Below are positions 43,515 to 55,997 of a stretch of DNA of 64,000 nucleotides, piece after piece. The translations under genes were made by a program, and so were the position numbers. The stretch lies in the NCBI GenBank assembly GCA_037783415.1, contig JAZGTN010000094.1, positions 3,720,001-3,784,000 on the forward strand, read 5' to 3'. This stretch comes from Leptasterias polaris (Eukaryota > Echinodermata > Asteroidea > Forcipulatida > Asteriidae). Below the pieces are notes generated by a model, which saw only the letters and a list, made by a program, of their open reading frames with translations, ran no database searches and was not told where the DNA came from. Numbering within the stretch: the stretch's first letter is position 1; every line of letters starts with the position of its first letter.

Positions 43515-44881
43515 GCTCAATTTTTGAATTCCTCCGACTAAACCAATTGTAGCTATGTCACATGTTATTAAGTTGAAAGCTGTTTCTTAGTTACATAAGA
43601 GACGACAAACATCCACACACATTTCTCAAAGAAATGAAATGTGTGGCATAAGGACACCAGTCTTTGCTTATCTGGAGATTGCAATGCAAAAGCTTGCCCT
43701 TAACCATGTGACACTTGGTTTAGTCTGAGGAAATCAAATTGAGCATTCACATGTGATTGAGCGAGACAATGTACCAGACATCATTCTAATCTTATTCACA
43801 AATTGTTTATCGTCATGGTTCATTGTCAAATATTTATTGTCACATCATATTGCAGCTTTGAAGCAATTATCTTGATAACCAACATTGTTCTGCTTAACTT
43901 CTTTATGAACTTTGCGACAAAATATGTTTAAACAGTCTCGGCTACTTAAACATCCTGTAAATAAGTAAAAAGCAAAGTTTACTAGCCTTCTGTGGGCTGC
44001 TTATAAAAAGGCTTAAGCCAAGGGCATGATCGGATATATTAGATGAGCAAAACAATTTTCTGCTCTTACGTATGTCCTGTTTTTGCAAAATCTAATGGGC
44101 ATTCTGAACATTACTTGTAGGTGATCATCAAGATCACCTGTGAGTTTTTGTGTGAAGGAAAACAAATCACGGAAGTTTGGCATGTCCAAATATTATTATT
44201 TTTTTTTATTCAGCCAAGTTTTTTGTTTCATACTCCAATGAACAATCCAGCCATGAAACATAGATGGTGTACATGTAAGCTCTCACAGTAACAGTAGCCC
44301 ATGAATCTTTCTGATGGTAACAAGTCCTGACTCCTGATCAATATGCATAATGGCGTGATTCAATGACGGCCATCGTTAAGGACGTAACGCGGCCTTTTGT
44401 CCGGCCATCATCGTCTCTTCGTCTCCTCACTGACTCTGACTCCCCCTGTTAGCGTGTTGCCTTTGTGCAAATGTCACAGGGGGGGGGGGGGGCTGTTGAC
44501 AGGTGAAAAGGTGGCAAACAGGGGGGAAAAGAACGGGGCATGTGGTTTCCTCCACAACTGTCTCAATATATACATCATTTCCGCCCTGGAGATCGAAACG
44601 GTAAAAATTATCATGATTTCCGTTTTTGTTTCTTTTCGTACAAAGGATATTCATACTTGCATGGGCTGCATGCATGGCAACAGAGCCGTTCTGAATGAGA
44701 TGCCAATCAATTATACAGTGACTGACAGTTTGTTCGTTAAATTTTCACATGCCAGAGAGTGTCTCTCTTACTTGACGCTCAAGTTGAATAGGAAATAAAA
44801 GATAGTTTAAAGGTATGGGTTTTACGGTACACTGTAATAAATATATTGTTTTCCGTACTTGCTATGTATTTAATAGGGGTC

Positions 44882-45033
44882 CTGGGGTCGATTTCACAAA
44901 GCACTAAGATTCATCTTAAGATGAGTTATCAGTATTACCACAGTAATTTGTATTGTGACATCACTCTTTGCTAAGCAACTGCGATGGATTTGCAGTTACG
45001 ATCAATCTTAACTCTTTGTGAAATCGAGCCCTG
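44882..45033. mobile_element. MITE-A, copy 5
   Basis: The ends ctggggtcgatttcacaaag and ctttgtgaaatcgagccctg are inverted repeats, with aagcaactgcgatggatttg in the interior. It is one of the best preserved copies. Confidence 0.78.
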
Positions 45034-45218
45034 TTCCTACAGAAGTACGTAATCTTCTGTTATTTTTTGGAGAAAGTTTGTCTTTGAGCATGTTGATCTT
45101 CTGTTAATTTTTGGAAAAAACATGCGCATGTTGAGTTAGCTCAATATATGCACGTAGCGTGCATGTATTAAGGATGAGATTTGGCAAATGTGAAAATTCC
45201 TGAAAATCACTTCCGGCC

Positions 45219-45270
45219 CACGGTTCCTCCTCACGGTTCCTCCTCACGGTTCCTCCTCACGGTTCCTCCT
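45219..45270. repeat. 13-bp tandem repeat, 4 copies
   Basis: The unit cacggttcctcct is repeated exactly four times. Confidence 0.95.
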
Positions 45271-45867
45271 CATTCCAGACCCAGAACCTCCCACTAGAAA
45301 TGTTACAATTCAGGAGGGTTAACTACAGACTTTGTGCATTACCAGAATTACATGTGCAAAACTACTGGTTACAATACAATGTGGACTATTTCCTTCTCCA
45401 TTTGGTGATTGCTTTATGTCCTTCCAGAAAATCTGAAGGCTCAAGGAGACTATGAGAAAAACCTGAAATCAGGAAAAATGCTTTTAAAGGGAAATCAAAT
45501 GCCTGTTGTATAGGTCCTACCTTTATTAACGAATGACATCCGCTAGACTGAAAGCATATGATCCCTAAAGATCAGGGAATTTCCAAGGCCGTCCCTTAGG
45601 CCACGATCATTCACAATATTCAAACAATTTATGGAACGTTTGGTGGACGTACAAAACTTCAGTGAACCGACCGCACAGCTGATGTTGAGCAGCTCTTAGT
45701 TAGGGACCCCCTGCCTCCTTGCCAATGACGAAGGCTTTCTTGTGTTCATCACATAAACACAGTGTACAGTCTACATGCTAAACCTGAAAGATGATCCATC
45801 ATTGTTTTTCGGAAGCGTACATATACTCCAACCTTCTCCCTTTTCCTTTTAAATGTCCGCCCTAATT

Positions 45868-46110
45868 AAAGCTAAAAGCCACTCTTGGTAAGGGGCTACT
45901 AGCAGAAAAATATTAAAGATGAAATTTACTCAGGGAATCTGAAGGTAGGAATTGATATTCCTCTTGAAACAGTCTAGATTGTAGGATGGAGGGAAACGTG
46001 CACCGGGCAAGGAGTTCCAAAGAGATGTAGTACGTGGAATAAAGCTGTTGGAATGGCTCTTTGTTCTACATCTCAGCAGAGCAAGAGTGTAATGAATGAG
46101 AACAAGCAGA
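45868..46110 (-). mobile_element. 3' fragment of the 22.7-kb LINE family
   Basis: On the minus strand it gives the same C-terminal coding motif (PRTTSLWNSLPGARFPPSY) and the same 3' UTR start (gccccttaccaagagtggct) as 23600-23760. Only the last ORF segment and the UTR remain. Confidence 0.8.
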
Positions 46111-46744
46111 CAGTCCGATTTGAAGAAACATTTTCATAAAGAGATGGTTCATTGTTGGAATTTTGTAAGAATACATCCTTTCCAATCCTCTTGCTTTCGG
46201 GATGAGGGGATTGGTCCATCATGAATTTTTTGAGAAGTACATTCATTCATACTGTATGGTATAGTTTCAAAGCAAACATCGGAACAAAATGGCCCACATC
46301 ATTTAGAATAAGTTAAAACTTCTAATTTTCTATAAAATAAAATAAAAAAATTTAAAAAAATGGATGGTTGTATTTTTGGGCATGTTGGATGAGCCATGAA
46401 TTAAACCCCAACTGATTACTGACTGGAGTACATACATGTATATTAGAACACAAAAAGAGGTGACTGATTCATGTGCATACTGTGCAGGAACCGCTAAATC
46501 AAAATATTGCATTGTCCGATTACCAGTACTGTTCTCTCAAAACATACATGTACAAGTAACAATCACAAAAGTAATATATTCGCAGTTTCCAACTTTGCTT
46601 TATCACACCTGAAGGATCATCAAAGCACTCATTATTCTTTCTGACAGGAATGAAGAGTAATATTTGAATTATGACACTCCAATTAGATAACACCTTGTAG
46701 CTGTTTGTGAGGTAAAGAGGTGCAATCTGCAGCCAACCCTGCCC

Positions 46745-46972
46745 AAACACTAGGGCAAACCTCTTCTCTTAGTGATAAGTGAATTGGGTTGTCATATACA
46801 CAGAACAGGGGGATCTATGGTTTGTAGTACCATCCAAAGGACAAAGCAATTATAGTTTAAGTGTCTTTCTCAAGGACGTGCCCTGACCTGGGACCAAAGC
46901 ACTCACTCTGACAACACCACAACTGAGTCTGGTGCATTAAATAACTCAGCTCCAACCACCTAAATAGACCTT
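46745..46972 (-). mobile_element. Degraded tRNA-Leu-like SINE, copy 4
   Basis: The segment catccaaaggacaaagcaat followed by aagtgtctttctcaaggacg matches the SINE body. A decayed tRNA-like head (ggaccaaagcactcactctg to aactcagctcc) follows. Confidence 0.5.
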
Positions 46973-47907
46973 TACATTCTCCCAATGCATATGTGCTCCT
47001 TGCCTACAAGTTCCTGGAATTAGACAATCTAAATAGATAGACCCCCTTGCATCAGCCCCAATCACTGTGGGCCACGCATTCATGTGTGAACAAGCCGCCA
47101 ACAACTCTCAGCCAACGATAGGCCGTCCTGTAGCTGAACTCAGTGAGGGCGCTGTTTGAGGTTTTGACCTCATACACGCACATGGGGTCTCAAAAACTCT
47201 TTATGATATTAACAATTTTAGTGGCTTCTTATATAGCCCTCAAGTCCGTAACTCACTGACGCTCATGGCGCTCCAACATTTAGTGATTGTCTTTCAAGGT
47301 ATGTGGAGCTACGTGTTGAAATACGAGACCTACATTTGTATTCCTTTACATAGCACCATGTAATGGTTTACAAGGTGCTGTGGCGCAATATGCAGCCAAT
47401 CAAACCAGGAACATAGCGACGAACCAATTCGCTTTACGATCAGTGCACCGAGTTCTTTCAGGTGCATTGCACAACACATTACAGCTTTACGTCCCATCCG
47501 AAGGACAATAACCAATAGCGTATTACAACTTCCCTTTAAAAATGATGGAAAAGGATGCAGGAATCTCGACCAGCCACGGAGAAGAGGGGGAACTGTAATT
47601 AAACACCATATTCAAACATCCTTTTGATGAGTCTGTCCACACTGGCCGACGTATCTGTAAACACTCAGATTGTATGTCAATATCGCATTAAATTCAAAAC
47701 ATCCCGCCCGATTGTGACAAAATCATCATTGCTATTTGATGAAGATATCTGGATGACAAGAGAAAGAGTAAAGACAAATGAAAGAGTCTTTAATTACTCT
47801 TCAATTGTCAAAAGCTCTCCAGTGCAGGAAAGAGTGTCGAAATTGAATGCCAATTCTTCATGAAATCCACAAATGTATAGCAATTTAGGTTAGACAAATT
47901 TGTTTTA

Positions 47908-48010
47908 AAGGGCAAGGTATGCGTTTGGAAATCACTCTTAAAACTAATGGCAATAAAAACTTATTGGTTAGAAGCCTGCAGCAGCTTTCGATGGTATAAT
48001 CCTGTACAAC
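47908..48010. mobile_element. TTAA-type MITE, partial
   Basis: It opens taaagggcaaggtatgcgtt and continues aatggcaataaaaacttattgg and cagcagctttcgatggtata, as at 25.5 kb. No right end was identified. Confidence 0.5.
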
Positions 48011-48709
48011 ACCAAGAACTATTTTCAAATGGTTTGGAAGTTCACTACAGTTGGTGCAAATTACTCTTTCTAAAGACAGACAATTTTATGACCAAAATGC
48101 CCAAGGACTATTCAAAAGAAGTTGTATGCAAAACACAGATTTATAACATAACAGACATACATGATGTATTTAACACAACGTTTTTCACAATATTTCTCAA
48201 TAGTTTAAAACAGTAAACTACGTTTTGGTGACACATCTCTTGAAAGCTAGACTTGAACGAAACTGCTCCTCCAAAAAACCCAATCTTGTATCATGTCGCC
48301 CTTTGATTAGTTATGAGAGTTTGGGGGTAGCAGCAATGGTAAGTGGCATTTACTCTGTAATTCGAGTTCTGATTACTTTAGTGCAGCTTTGTACATCAGA
48401 GGACTGCGGTGTAGTTGAGTGTTCTAATGTCACTGTAGAATACATGACTACCCTTTCCTTGTGACAAGTCCCTACACAATTCCATTTTCTCCAAGCATGA
48501 AAATGAACGCATGAACGTGAAAAGCTACAACTAAATTAGTCAAGGTTTCATTATGAAAAACTGATAAAAAAAATATGGAAAGTCATTCAACTATCAATTC
48601 ACTATTCAGCTGTTTGTCCTCACAGAATAAAGGCACTTTCAAGTTTGTCACAAACAAAATCTAATCAAAAAATTATACATTTTTCTTTTACCGTTGTGAT
48701 AAAAAGGTG

Positions 48710-48853
48710 TATGCATGTCTTTACTTGCATAATGCATACACATGTCTTTACACTATGCATAATACAATGTACATGGCTTTACATGCATAATGCATGGCTA
48801 ACTTGCATAATGCTGGTCTTTACATGCATAATGCATGTCTTGCCCTGCATAAT
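48710..48853. repeat. Imperfect tandem repeat of tgcataatgcat-type units
   Basis: About six irregular units contain tttacatgcataatgcatg or close variants, 20-30 bp apart. Confidence 0.75.
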
Positions 48854-49072
48854 TAATTAGGATCATTCAAAATGAACAATGTTTAAAAACGTCACCTTCT
48901 CTTCAAAATTGTGGTTGGGTGGGTCGAGGAAGCAAATTGAACAACATGTTGGTTTTTCAATAAAAAAACACATTGTCAAACGATAAAAATAAAATAATAA
49001 AAAAATAAAAACACCTGACAGCCGTTTTTAGAGTGTCTGCGCTGCTTTATTGTCATTGGTCAACATTGCCTC

Positions 49073-49238
49073 AATAGATCGATCCATTAAGCCCCGCCTC
49101 CTTACGAGTTGACCAATCACAGCCGCGAAACATGATCACCATTAGTGCAAAGATCACCAAACGGCTCAAATGGTGATCAGATTTCGCGGTTGTGATTGGT
49201 CAATGAGAAATGGGCGTGGCTTAATGGATCGGTGTATT
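49073..49238. mobile_element. Palindromic MITE
   Basis: Arms of about 70 bp (aatagatcgatccattaagc ... gttgaccaatcacagccgcg, and the complement cgcggttgtgattggtcaat ... gcttaatggatcggtgtatt) enclose a short centre with a second small inversion (tgatcaccatt / aatggtgatca). It contains inverted CCAAT-like motifs. Confidence 0.72.
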
Positions 49239-49377
49239 GTTAACCTCGTCTGAATAGTCCACCTTGTTCAAACGGCAAATAGAAAAACATTGTACACAGT
49301 TTTGTCTCCTTGGCAATTTCCTCTTGTTTTTGTTCTTTTTCAACTGTCAACGGTGCACATATCTGATTGCATAGTCC

Positions 49378-49716
49378 TTAAAGGGTGTGCATAACATTGG
49401 TAAGAGTAAAAATATAAATGTCCACAGATTTGCACATAACTGATGTGGTATAAAGATGGCCATGGTGGGAAACCATGAAATATTTTCGCTTGAAATGCAA
49501 TAGTTTTTGAGAAATATGAGTAAGACAACTTGTTTTGATCTTGCAAGTCAAAAACTCAAGGCTTGAAAACAGTGGAAACATTGAAGGTTTTTTCCCCCCA
49601 CTTTTTCTTGTGAAATCAATGACCGATTGAGCTTAAACTTTCACAGATTTGTTATTACATGTATGTTGGGTCACATCAAGTGTGGATACAATTACCAATG
49701 TGACACGTGCTTTAAA
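49378..49716. mobile_element. TTAA-type MITE, complete but diverged
   Basis: The ends ttaaagggtgtgcataacat and atgtgacacgtgctttaa are loosely inverted and carry TTAA at both limits. The interior tcaatgaccgattgagctta and actttcacagatttgttatt matches 30.9 and 33.4 kb. Confidence 0.62.
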
Positions 49717-49829
49717 AACTGAAGCTGCAAGCCTGGAAAAACCATTGAAATATCCTGAGCTAGGAGAGCAGTGTTCTAAAATATCTGCTTCGTTTGAGGC
49801 ATCGGTTTGTCTTTTAGTTTTTAGGATAT

Positions 49830-50043
49830 AGTGATGGAGGAAAGGTTAAAAGCATTGGGACTCATAAGCTCTGGTGTTTCTGATCAGCAGAGTGCGGGTT
49901 CGAGTCCTGGTCATGGCACTTGTGTCCTTGAGAAAGATACTTTATCATACTTGTTTTGTCCTTCAGATGGGACACTAAGGTGTACATGTAGGTCCCATGT
50001 ACTAGGATGGTAATGCATGTAAAAGCACCCAGAACACTTTCGT
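49830..50043 (+). mobile_element. tRNA-Leu-like SINE, copy 5
   Basis: The B-box GGGTTCGAGTCCTGG (49906-49920) and the following cacttgtgtccttgagaaag match the family; the A-box region has decayed. The body runs through gatgggacactaaggtgtac to acccagaacactttcg. Confidence 0.65.
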
Positions 50044-51066
50044 GGAAGAGTAAGGGTGTTTCTGGTTTACATAGCAAGCACCCTTGTTAACAGGTTTCCT
50101 CCGGCCTGCGAGCTCAAGGATGTGATAGGCTGTTGAAAAATAACCTGAACTCTGAGCGCAAAGCGTGAAAGCTTGAAAGCTCGAAATTCACTAATAACAT
50201 TTATCTTTTGTTTTAAAAGCCCTACTCTGCAATCTGGGGGCGTTCTATATGGTTGTATCTTCATTTTTTTTATGAAATTTGATCTTACAAGTTAAGAGTA
50301 AAAAATATTATGAGGCATCTTTGGTTTCATTACCAGAAATATATAATAATAATAATCACTTTGTCCTTCATCATGTAGGATAAATTCAGCAAGTAGTCAA
50401 TATCTTTTAAATCAAAAATTGGGATGGGTGGGCAAACACATAATTTGTTTTTTAAAGCCGGAACTTGTCAACATTGGTTCTTCTGAACTGCCCCTTTAGT
50501 AAGACTTAAATTTGTAGAACCGAAAATCAACAATACTTCTGCATTCAAAACAAAAAGGCAGAGAAGAAATTCAGATCAGCTCATAGAAATTACAACTTGA
50601 CACGTGAACATGTTTCACTTCAGCTGCAAAATCAACAAGAACTAAGTTATCCATTGACATGCCTGTGCCCAACTCGATCGATTCCACCCAGTTTTATTCC
50701 TGTTCCGTCCTCTTTCACCACAGATCATGCTCTCTAATTGGCCATGTACTAAACATCTCCGAGTTGTGGCTGTCCCACCATCATTGCCGATGCTTTTGAC
50801 CGCCTTTGCTTCCCACCCCCCCCCCCCCACCACCGAATCATCCAGCCGTAGGGTATTCGTGTTTCTATGGCAACCAGCTGATCAATGACTTGCATGTTTG
50901 GAGGGCATGGCGGACAAGACACGGGGAAGACGCGAGCTGGTACAGTACAGTCTGCTCACTGCACATGCACAATCTGAACACACTGAATTCTGGCAATGAG
51001 AATGCGAATATGTTGATGATGTGTTTGATTTTAAAATATGCTGAATACCTCATATATATTCAGCTT

Positions 51067-51420
51067 AAAGGCAGTGTATACTTTTGGCAATTGCCAAAGA
51101 CCAGTATCCTCACTTGGTGTGTCCCAAAATATGCATAAAATAACAAACCTGTGAAAATCTGGGCTCAATTGGTCATCGAAGTTGCACGAAAATAATGAAA
51201 GAAAAAACACCCTTGTTGCCTAGAATTGTGAGGTTTCAGATCCCTGAGAAATTCTTCATGCCTGAAGCCTTTCTCTCAGATTCAAATTAATTGTGTAAAA
51301 AACAACCTCTTTCTCTAAAAAGTGTTATTACAAAACTATTTATGTACTAGGAACTGAAACTTGCTCAAAATATAATAAGTGTAATAAGAATTTGTGCAAA
51401 ACTGATTTGCCAAATTTTAC
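51067..51420. mobile_element. TTAA-family MITE, degraded
   Basis: It opens aaaggcagtgtatacttttgg and shares ttgccaaagaccagtatcct, caaacctgtgaaaatctggg and cgaaaataatgaaagaaaaa with 30.85-30.97 kb. The right half is eroded. Confidence 0.6.
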
Positions 51421-51808
51421 ATAAAGGGTCACTTCATAAACAATAACATTTCCATAAGTTCTTACATTTGACAACCCTAAAGGTACAATACATCATTAGT
51501 TTTTGGAAATGTGTTAATGTATTCTCTCCAAACCTCAAGCTTTCTTCAATAAAAACAACAAGCAAAAAATTTATCATTTCGGTTGGTTGTTTTTGAGTGA
51601 ACACAAAATAACAGATTATATTTTGCCATGGATTTTTACAGTTGCTCATTTAGTATAGTTGATTTATTATCACATTATATACACATAAATATATAGTATA
51701 CAGTTAAATGCATTTTGGTTTTGCATGTCTAAAAACATTATTTTTTAGTAATGCACTAAAAATCACAAGTACACAAATCCTAACAAAAATAAAACAATTT
51801 TGAACTGA

Positions 51809-51858
51809 GAGTTGGGGACAGTGGAGGGGGTGGAGTTGGGGACAGTGGAGGGGGTGGA
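51809..51858. repeat. 24-bp tandem duplication
   Basis: gagttggggacagtgga...gggggtg occurs twice head to tail, followed by a diverged third start (gagatggggtcagt). Confidence 0.85.
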
Positions 51859-52081
51859 GATGGGGTCAGTATACATGTGTAGGGATAGGAGAGTAGGGTC
51901 AGTATCCTTGCAAATGATAGCATTTCAGAGAGCAAACACTCTCAAGTCTCAGGAGAATTAGTGTCCTTACTAAGTTTATCACTTAACCTGTCTGATGATT
52001 AAACAGCTGTTTATATTTTCTGCAAACCATTACCAATCCATCATGTATCACACCTTTAGCGACATTTCACTCAGTGCACTA

Positions 52082-52437
52082 AAGGGCAAAAATTAATGAC
52101 CATAAAAAGTTACTTGGCAAAAAGCACTGCAGCTGTTGAGAATGTTTTACATTTTGAGAAAACAATTCCCTTCAAAGGAATGTGGTTTGACAGTGAGGGA
52201 TTCAAAAACACTTCAATCTGAGAAACGTTTCTGCATGAAACGTTTCTCAGATTGAGTATTCCACGGATTGCTCTTCCTGCGTTGAAGATTTTCGGCAATA
52301 TCTCAAAAAAGCTACCACCTTTTGAAATGAAATGTTCACAGGTTGGTTTGATTGAAAATTACATCTACATTCATATAGGATGGAAACAATCAAAATGTTT
52401 ACAAAAACAAAAAATTGCCTTGATTATAAAGGGCTGA
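52082..52437. mobile_element. AAAGG-end MITE with internal perfect hairpin
   Basis: The left half shares agttacttggcaaaaagcac and tgcagctgttgaga with 8.2 and 17.3 kb. The centre has a perfect 18-bp hairpin (CAATCTGAGAAACGTTTC, loop TGCAT) at 52214-52254. Confidence 0.65.
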
Positions 52438-52861
52438 ATTATTGATTCATAAATAAACACAACATTTGTTTTTTGGCTCAAGGGTTTTTCAGTCTATTTG
52501 CTTGTAACTGTTCACCACCAAAATAAGGTGTACCCAAGATTGGAATGTTACAAATCAAAAACTCAATGTACAATTTTTAGGATCCCTCAGCTTTAAACCC
52601 CATCAACTTTTTAAACACATCTTCATTTGACATGTCATGCAGGAAGGTGGGGATAACATTTTGAATAATAGATGAGATATGGCAGCGAATATACATGTTT
52701 AACCTTCTACATGTAGCTTCATAAATTATGAACGTCATTCTTGTCCGGGACGGAGTTGCGATATGACTGATTAGTTTATTACCCCCCGCGGTAAACTTAA
52801 TGTCTCCTGATTGCATAATTAAGGCCCTTTGGTTAACGATTACAGATAAGGCAGAGTGTAA

Positions 52862-53235
52862 GGTTGGTAAAACTGCAGAGCCGTTCGGGCTTACCTACTC
52901 TCTTTGAATCAAGATAAGGTACAGCATTGGAATTGTTGTCAAAACTGCCCAGACTTTTGGTGTACTTACTACCTTTGAATTAAGATATGGTACATCATTG
53001 ATAATGTTGGCAAAACCGCTGTGACTACTGGTGTATTTACTGCCTTTGAATCAAGATAACGTACAACATTGGTAATGTTGGCAAAACCGCTGTGACTACT
53101 GGTGTACTTACTGCCTTTGAATCAAGATAACGTACAACATTGGTAATGTTGGCAAAACTGCTGAGACTACTGGTGTATTTACTGCCTTTGAATCAAGATA
53201 ACGTACAACATTGGTAATTTTAAGCAAAACCTGGC
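52862..53235. repeat. 71-bp tandem repeat, about 5 copies
   Basis: The boundaries tgcctttgaatcaagataac recur at 53041, 53112 and 53183 (period 71), with diverged copies before them. The later copies are nearly identical and the first ones older. The array ends near the hAT-like element at 53252. Confidence 0.9.
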
Positions 53236-53251
53236 TATTCTGAATCAACTC

Positions 53252-53980
53252 ATGGAGGAATAAGAACACAAGGAGTTACAACGATCAAAGGGATCAAATG
53301 GATCAAACGTCCAAGGTCTGGTACCGCCACAGATAAAAGCGCAATTGTAACGCACTTCCTAACCGCACGCGACACGCCGCCTCTCTGTGTGCGCTTGCGC
53401 AGTATGGAGCCAAGATTAAAAGACTTGGAAGGGTGGCACGATCATTCATATCAAAATAGTACGATGTTTTGGAAAAAGTCAGATTTTTCATTCGTCCCCC
53501 CTAGAAATGCTCCACGACGCTCCACGTAAATGTCTGCACGAATGCGTAGACAAAGGGTTCACTGAGCAAACACCGTAATTTTTAACCAGCCAAACTCGGC
53601 CAAAAGTTATCAAAATCTCAGAAATATTCAAGTATATTTCCATTCATATATCAATTATTGTATAACCGGAATATCAACGTAACTTACCTTCTGAAAGTCG
53701 GATTTTAATGAAGGAAACGTCGGCAGAATCAGAATTTCAAAGCGCATCGAACAGACAATTAGGCTGACCTATACGTGCGGCATAGAGCTACTGCGCATGC
53801 AAATACTGTTTCGTTTGTTTGTTCGAAATTATGTACTATTAAAAAGCACGAACGAGTCATTTCTCCACTGTGCGGTCCGAAGCGGTACCAGACCCTGTGC
53901 ACAAAGAGATATTATCGCGCACGTAAATCTGTGGGGGGTTGGCGGGCCGTTCAAACTCCTTGTGTTCTTATTCCTCCATG
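53252..53980. mobile_element. hAT-like non-autonomous element, about 730 bp
   Basis: The inverted ends ATGGAGGAATAAGAACACAAG and CTTGTGTTCTTATTCCTCCAT extend at least 25 bp. ATCAACTC lies directly outside both ends (53244-53251 and 53981-53988), an apparent 8-bp target duplication. One C is ambiguous between repeat and target, so the duplication is 7 or 8 bp. The interior has no recognisable protein. Confidence 0.75.
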
Positions 53981-54045
53981 ATCAACTCAAGCATACAGTT
54001 TTGATATTAATCCCCCAAAATGGCTGTCACAATGCTTGCATCAAG

Positions 54046-54120
54046 ACAATGTACAGCAATGGCAATGTCGCCAAAACTGCTGAGACTATCAGTCTGCTGG
54101 CAGCCTTTGAAACAATGCAA
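54046..54120. repeat. Stray unit of the 71-bp tandem repeat
   Basis: The sequence gtacagcaatggcaatgtcg followed by ccaaaactgctgagacta resembles the array unit. It lies about 65 bp beyond the hAT-like element, which suggests that the array originally extended across the insertion. Confidence 0.6.
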
Positions 54121-55182
54121 TGGTAAAGTTTGCACAATTGCAACTCAAACATGCATCTTGCGGATAAAGACGGGGCACCAGTCTAAGCTGACAAGTGCAT
54201 CTTTTAATCAGGGAGATTTTTTCACAACAATCAGGAAAATCGTTAGAATTAAATTCAACATACTAGGGGGAAAAAGTTTCCATAATCAGGGAAATTTTCT
54301 AATTTGTTCATTAAATCATAGAAAGATTAGGGTTTTTTCCAGGGAACTTTCTGCAGAGTTGGCAGCTCTGCACGGGTTTTAATAACGTAAGGTGCTTTAA
54401 TACGATGTTTAAAACAGCCTTACAAATCTCTATTAATATTATTATTGCATAGAAACCTTTCCTATATAATAAATAAAGGAGCTGTAAACTAACAAAACAA
54501 AAGTATGTGCGTCTCCACAGAAACCCAAGTAGCAGTCTGAGGCTCCATTAACCTCTCTCTCCGAGCAGAGGTCTCCATTCCCATAAATTGATTGATATTT
54601 CATATTTATTCCAGTCTCATCATTTCACTTCCACAGGCCTGATCCGACCAAAGCTTATTACTTCCAGCCATGCCGACCCTCTGGGCAAAATTCATGTTGT
54701 TGATGTCGTTCACTTGGCTCCGCGGCTTCAGCCAAATTTGTCCATATTGCAATGACTGAGTCCCATGCATGTTAAGTCCGATGTCTATTTCAATCAAGTT
54801 AATTGTCATTTTTAATACAGATCATAGCCATTATTTGACGGCGATATGATACAGCGGACAACAAGATTAATGGCTAATACCTTTTATGCAAATGAGACAC
54901 AGGGTATCGGAGCCGGCGTACATGTGGATTTTTAATTGTGAAGGTCGGAGTTAATGCTTGGTTGGACGTTTAATGTTTCATTACAGGCTGTAATAGCGTA
55001 TTGCTGTAATACTGTATTTCTGTACAGCAGAGTAGTTGTACCAACAAAATACACTGTACTGTACCAGTTTATTACAAAAATCATATATCAAACACACCAG
55101 AATAGAGGTTTTTATGATAAATGTGTGATCAATGTATCCATAGTTTTATGACACCAATTATTGACAAGGATAAAACATTTCT

Positions 55183-55327
55183 AGGGCCGATTAAACAGTT
55201 AAGATTGATCTTAACTGTGTAGCAATCTTAATTTCTAAGCAAGTGTCATGTCACAATACAAATCACTATGGTGACATTGTCAACTCATCTTAAGATGAAT
55301 CTTAGCTCTTTGTGAAATCGAGCCCTG
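55183..55327. mobile_element. MITE-A, copy 6
   Basis: The left end is eroded (agggccgattaaacagttaa); the right end ctttgtgaaatcgagccctg is intact. It abuts copy 7 directly. Confidence 0.7.
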
Positions 55328-55637
55328 GGCTCGATTTCACAAAGAGCTATACGCTGTGATCTTTAAGTTTGAATCAACCTTAACTGCAGAGCAAAGTGTG
55401 ATGTCACAATACAAATCACTATGGTAATACTGACACCTCAAAGGCCTGGAATTACACGAAGCCCACAGATCGAGGCAATGACCTCTGTTTCCCCTTGTCT
55501 CATCCTTGGTGCCTCTTCAACTGTTTCCCATTGACTTTAGCATTTTCCAAAGAAAGTGCTCTTTCCAAAATAAAAATGACCTTGCCCTCTCAAGGATGAA
55601 ACTCCAGGTCTTAACTCTTCTAGTGCTTTGTGACCCT
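55327..55637. mobile_element. MITE-A, copy 7, interrupted by MITE-C
   Basis: Left part gggctcgatttcacaaagag to actgacacctca, right part ttctagtgctttgtga. The two are split by the MITE-C copy at 55441-55612. Confidence 0.65.
55441..55612. mobile_element. MITE-C, copy 2
   Basis: It opens aaggcctggaattacacgaa and ends atgaaactccaggtct. The interior block gaccttgccctctcaagg matches 32146-32312. It is nested in MITE-A. Confidence 0.6.
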
Positions 55638-55939
55638 AAATTTGTAATCATTTTTTTCTAGCTCATGTACGTATCTTATACACACTGTTCGCCATGTCTG
55701 AATTAGCCTTGCTCAAGGCGGTCGCAGTTTTCACTCTGAAAAGACGCCGTAAAATCCACCACTGTAGCCTATATACACAAGCACTGTGCGTAATGTTTGT
55801 ATCACATCGCACGACGCCCGTACTACTACTGTGCGCAGGTCATCCGCACTCGTATTACTATCCGCATGCGGAGGCCGTTAGGCCGACTGCCTTGTCGCGT
55901 CTGTATCTTCCGGGTTTAATGTGTTTCCTGTTTTTATTT

Positions 55940-55997
55940 CCGCTAGCCCCCCCCCCCATTTTCGTCCACTATTGGATGAAAATGGGGGGGCTAGCGG
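55940..55997. repeat. Near-perfect hairpin with C/G tracts
   Basis: The arms ccgctagcccccc...attttc and gaaaatggggggg...ctagcgg are inverted around about 8-10 bp, with unequal C and G run lengths. Confidence 0.85.

Noticed and set aside
37741..43520. Target-site duplication around the DIRS element.
   Set aside because: The bases outside the two limits do not match, as expected for recombinase-mediated insertion.
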